The position numbers were made by a program, and so were the translations under genes. A stretch of DNA of 64,000 bases from Saprospiraceae bacterium. Its GTDB lineage: Bacteria > Bacteroidota > Bacteroidia > Chitinophagales > Saprospiraceae. Of this stretch, positions 62,590 to 64,000 are shown piece by piece; within the stretch, counting starts at the first letter, position 1, and every line of letters starts with the position of its first letter. The notes under the pieces are model-generated. The model was not told where the DNA came from. It saw only the letters and a list, made by a program, of their open reading frames with translations, and did no database searches. Location of the stretch: NCBI GenBank assembly GCA_028280415.1, contig JANQLV010000023.1, positions 124,001 to 188,000 on the forward strand. The letters run 5' to 3'.

Positions 62590-63711
62590 ATGATGAATAT
62601 GTCCGAACCAACAGATAAAATTTCATTTTTTAAGGAATACCTTGCGGTAGCAGAGCCTTATAAAGGAGGAAAGGCGATTAGTGAAATCAAAACCAAGAAA
62701 GATAAGATTTATAAACTTTCGTCTAACGAAAACCCAATTGGTGCTTCTCCAAAAGCGATGGCAGCCATTCAAGAAAACCTCAAAAACCTGCATCTTTATC
62801 CAGATCGCACCGATCAACGTTTACAAACTGCTTTGAGACAATTTTATAATAACGAACTAGAAGCCGATCAGTTTATTGGCGCAAGCAGTGGCTCGGAGAT
62901 CATCGATCATATCATCCGAGCCTTTGCCGGCGAAGGTAGAGAAGTGATTGTTTCTAATCCAACTTTCAAGCCTTATATCATGTTTTCTAGCTGGTGTGGT
63001 TCTAAAGTGATTGATGTTCCTTTATTATATCCCGATTACAAACTGGATATCCGGGGGATACTGAATGTTATCAACGACCAGACCCGTTTGATCTTTTTAA
63101 CCAGCCCCAATAATCCTACGGGAACCCATATAGCCAAGCATGAACTGGATGAATTACTGGCCAATATTCCGGATCATGTGGTAGTCGTTTTAGACGAAGT
63201 ATACTATCATTTTGTAGACGCCGATGACTATACGACTGCTTTGCCTTATGTAAAGAAAGGATATAATATCATTGGTGTCAACAGTTTTTCAAAAACGTAT
63301 GGTTTGGCCGGAATGCGAATTGGTTATGCGTATACCACTCCTGAATTATCTGCGTATATTCATCAACTTTGCAAACCATTTTTGATAGATACTTTATCTC
63401 TCGAAGCCGGAATAGCCGCTTTAGGCGATCAAGCTTTTATTGATCAAACTGTTGAAATTGTCAAAAAAGGCCGGCTTTATCTTTACGAACAACTGGATCG
63501 TTTAGGTATGCACTACTGGAAATCGCAGGGTAATTTTATTTTGTTAAAACCGGAAATGGATACCGGACAGTTTGAAGAAAGAATGCTGGAAGAGGGAATA
63601 ATGGTAAGGCCAGTAGCAAATTTTGGCGCTCCGGGTTGTGTTCGGGTATCAATAGGAATCCCGGAAGCTAATGAAGCATTTATCGCTGCCCTGGAAAAGA
63701 TAATAAAATAA
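62590..63711 (+). CDS. hisC: Histidinol-phosphate aminotransferase family protein
   Basis: This 373-residue PLP enzyme belongs to the fold type I HisC family. It has LSSNENPIGASPKAM near the N-terminus, LTSPNNPTGTH, VLDEVYYHF, and NSFSKTYGLAGMRIGYA with the PLP-binding Lys, plus the C-terminal RPVANFGAPGCVRVSIG. HisC makes histidinol phosphate, but no other his genes are adjacent, so a related aminotransferase (aromatic amino acids) is possible. The next gene, a MarR regulator, overlaps the stop by one base (TAATG), so it is probably co-transcribed. Confidence 0.85.
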   Translation: MMNMSEPTDKISFFKEYLAVAEPYKGGKAISEIKTKKDKIYKLSSNENPIGASPKAMAAIQENLKNLHLYPDRTDQRLQTALRQFYNNELEADQFIGASSGSEIIDHIIRAFAGEGREVIVSNPTFKPYIMFSSWCGSKVIDVPLLYPDYKLDIRGILNVINDQTRLIFLTSPNNPTGTHIAKHELDELLANIPDHVVVVLDEVYYHFVDADDYTTALPYVKKGYNIIGVNSFSKTYGLAGMRIGYAYTTPELSAYIHQLCKPFLIDTLSLEAGIAALGDQAFIDQTVEIVKKGRLYLYEQLDRLGMHYWKSQGNFILLKPEMDTGQFEERMLEEGIMVRPVANFGAPGCVRVSIGIPEANEAFIAALEKIIK

Positions 63712-64000
63712 TGTCAAAGCAACACACATCAAAAGCATACGGTACTCTAATTGATCGTACTTTAAGAATTATCAAGCTACAGTTTATCCATGCTTTTAAA
63801 GAGGCGGGCGTTGACCTAACTCCCGAGCAATGGGTAATTATCGATGAGCTTTATAAGCACAATGGTATTTCACAAACCGAATTAGCCAATGGTTCTTTCA
63901 AAAACGCCCCGACGGTTTCCAGAATCATCGATTTATTAGTCAGTAAAAATATGGTTGAACGCCAGCGTTTTGAAAATGACCGCCGTCGATATAAGATTTT
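63711..64000 (+). CDS. MarR family transcriptional regulator, partial (cut by window end)
   Basis: This frame begins at the ATG that overlaps the hisC stop by one base and runs off the window after about 96 residues. It has the MarR winged-helix pattern: a helical start MSKQHTSKAYGTLIDRTLRI, then LTPEQWVIIDELYKHNGISQ, the recognition helix PTVSRIIDLLVSKNMVER and the wing FENDRRRYKI. The C-terminal dimerisation part lies outside the window. The overlap suggests translational coupling and possible control of hisC or its own operon. Confidence 0.88.
   Translation, partial: MSKQHTSKAYGTLIDRTLRIIKLQFIHAFKEAGVDLTPEQWVIIDELYKHNGISQTELANGSFKNAPTVSRIIDLLVSKNMVERQRFENDRRRYKI

Noticed and set aside
1-64000. 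CRISPR arrays, prophage or transposase genes, rRNA or tRNA operons
   Set aside because: I saw no regularly spaced direct repeats, phage structural genes, transposase motifs, or RNA gene signatures anywhere in the window.

Overview
The window looks like chromosomal DNA from a member of the Bacteroidota, probably a Saprospiria/Lewinella-like or related lineage (inference). The signs are: two large secreted proteins with type IX secretion (T9SS) C-terminal sorting domains; a PorZ-like T9SS component; promoter -7 boxes of the TAnnTTTG type; few Shine-Dalgarno sites; many SpII lipoproteins; a LytTR regulator; a sigma-54 factor; bacillithiol synthesis (BshA); and a DUF1501/DUF1800 pair. I see no rRNA, tRNA, CRISPR array, prophage or transposase gene, and the content is mostly core or house-keeping.

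Layout. 1-6.8 kb: an FMN-split-barrel protein, two tandem paralogous membrane histidine kinases, an APH-fold kinase with a small membrane protein, and a tandem-domain universal stress protein. 7-12 kb: an OmpA-like lipoprotein with a strong terminator, a tiny membrane protein, Xaa-Pro aminopeptidase and rpoN. 11.9-12.6 kb: a gene-poor gap carrying copy A of a dispersed repeat. 12.6-21.8 kb: GH25 lysozyme lipoprotein, the DUF1501/DUF1800 pair, a TPR lipoprotein, two tandem thioredoxin-fold proteins, an erythromycin-esterase-like protein, and a membrane LytTR regulator that contains a degenerate LytS-type helix. 22-24.3 kb: a T9SS cargo protein with an internal duplication. 24.4-37 kb, all minus strand: recJ, a serine hydrolase, a PLP decarboxylase, folA and capA, then mrdA, mreD, mreC, mreB (transcribed B-C-D-mrdA, no rodA) and a non-catalytic M16 protein. 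37-45.4 kb, plus strand: dnaN, a small lipoprotein, nadD, a rhodanese, porZ and a YfhO-like membrane protein. 45.3-49.8 kb, minus: bshA and a 1029-residue T9SS protein. 50-52.2 kb: a CarH-like MerR regulator lacking cobalamin residues, YceI and HPF. 52.4-55.8 kb: an exported GMC oxidoreductase with its Tat-bearing small subunit and a sugar isomerase-like protein. 56-59 kb: an FtsX-type permease with PadR. 59.3-64 kb: thiolase, pckA, hisC and a MarR regulator cut by the window end.

How genes work together. The mreBCD-mrdA block drives lateral wall growth. The run capA-folA-decarboxylase-serine hydrolase is tightly packed with 4-bp overlaps and is probably translationally coupled. PadR and its permease overlap by 4 bp and form a regulator-transporter unit. 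The esterase-like gene and the LytTR gene are 19 bp apart and probably co-transcribed.

The most unusual items are the LytTR protein with a dead kinase helix (Glu where the phospho-acceptor His should be), a three-copy intergenic repeat with a conserved 26-nt core (two copies end in a hairpin), and the B12-less CarH-like regulator. I did not find a clear new multi-gene defence or mobile system. All calls rest on reading the sequence; no database search was run.
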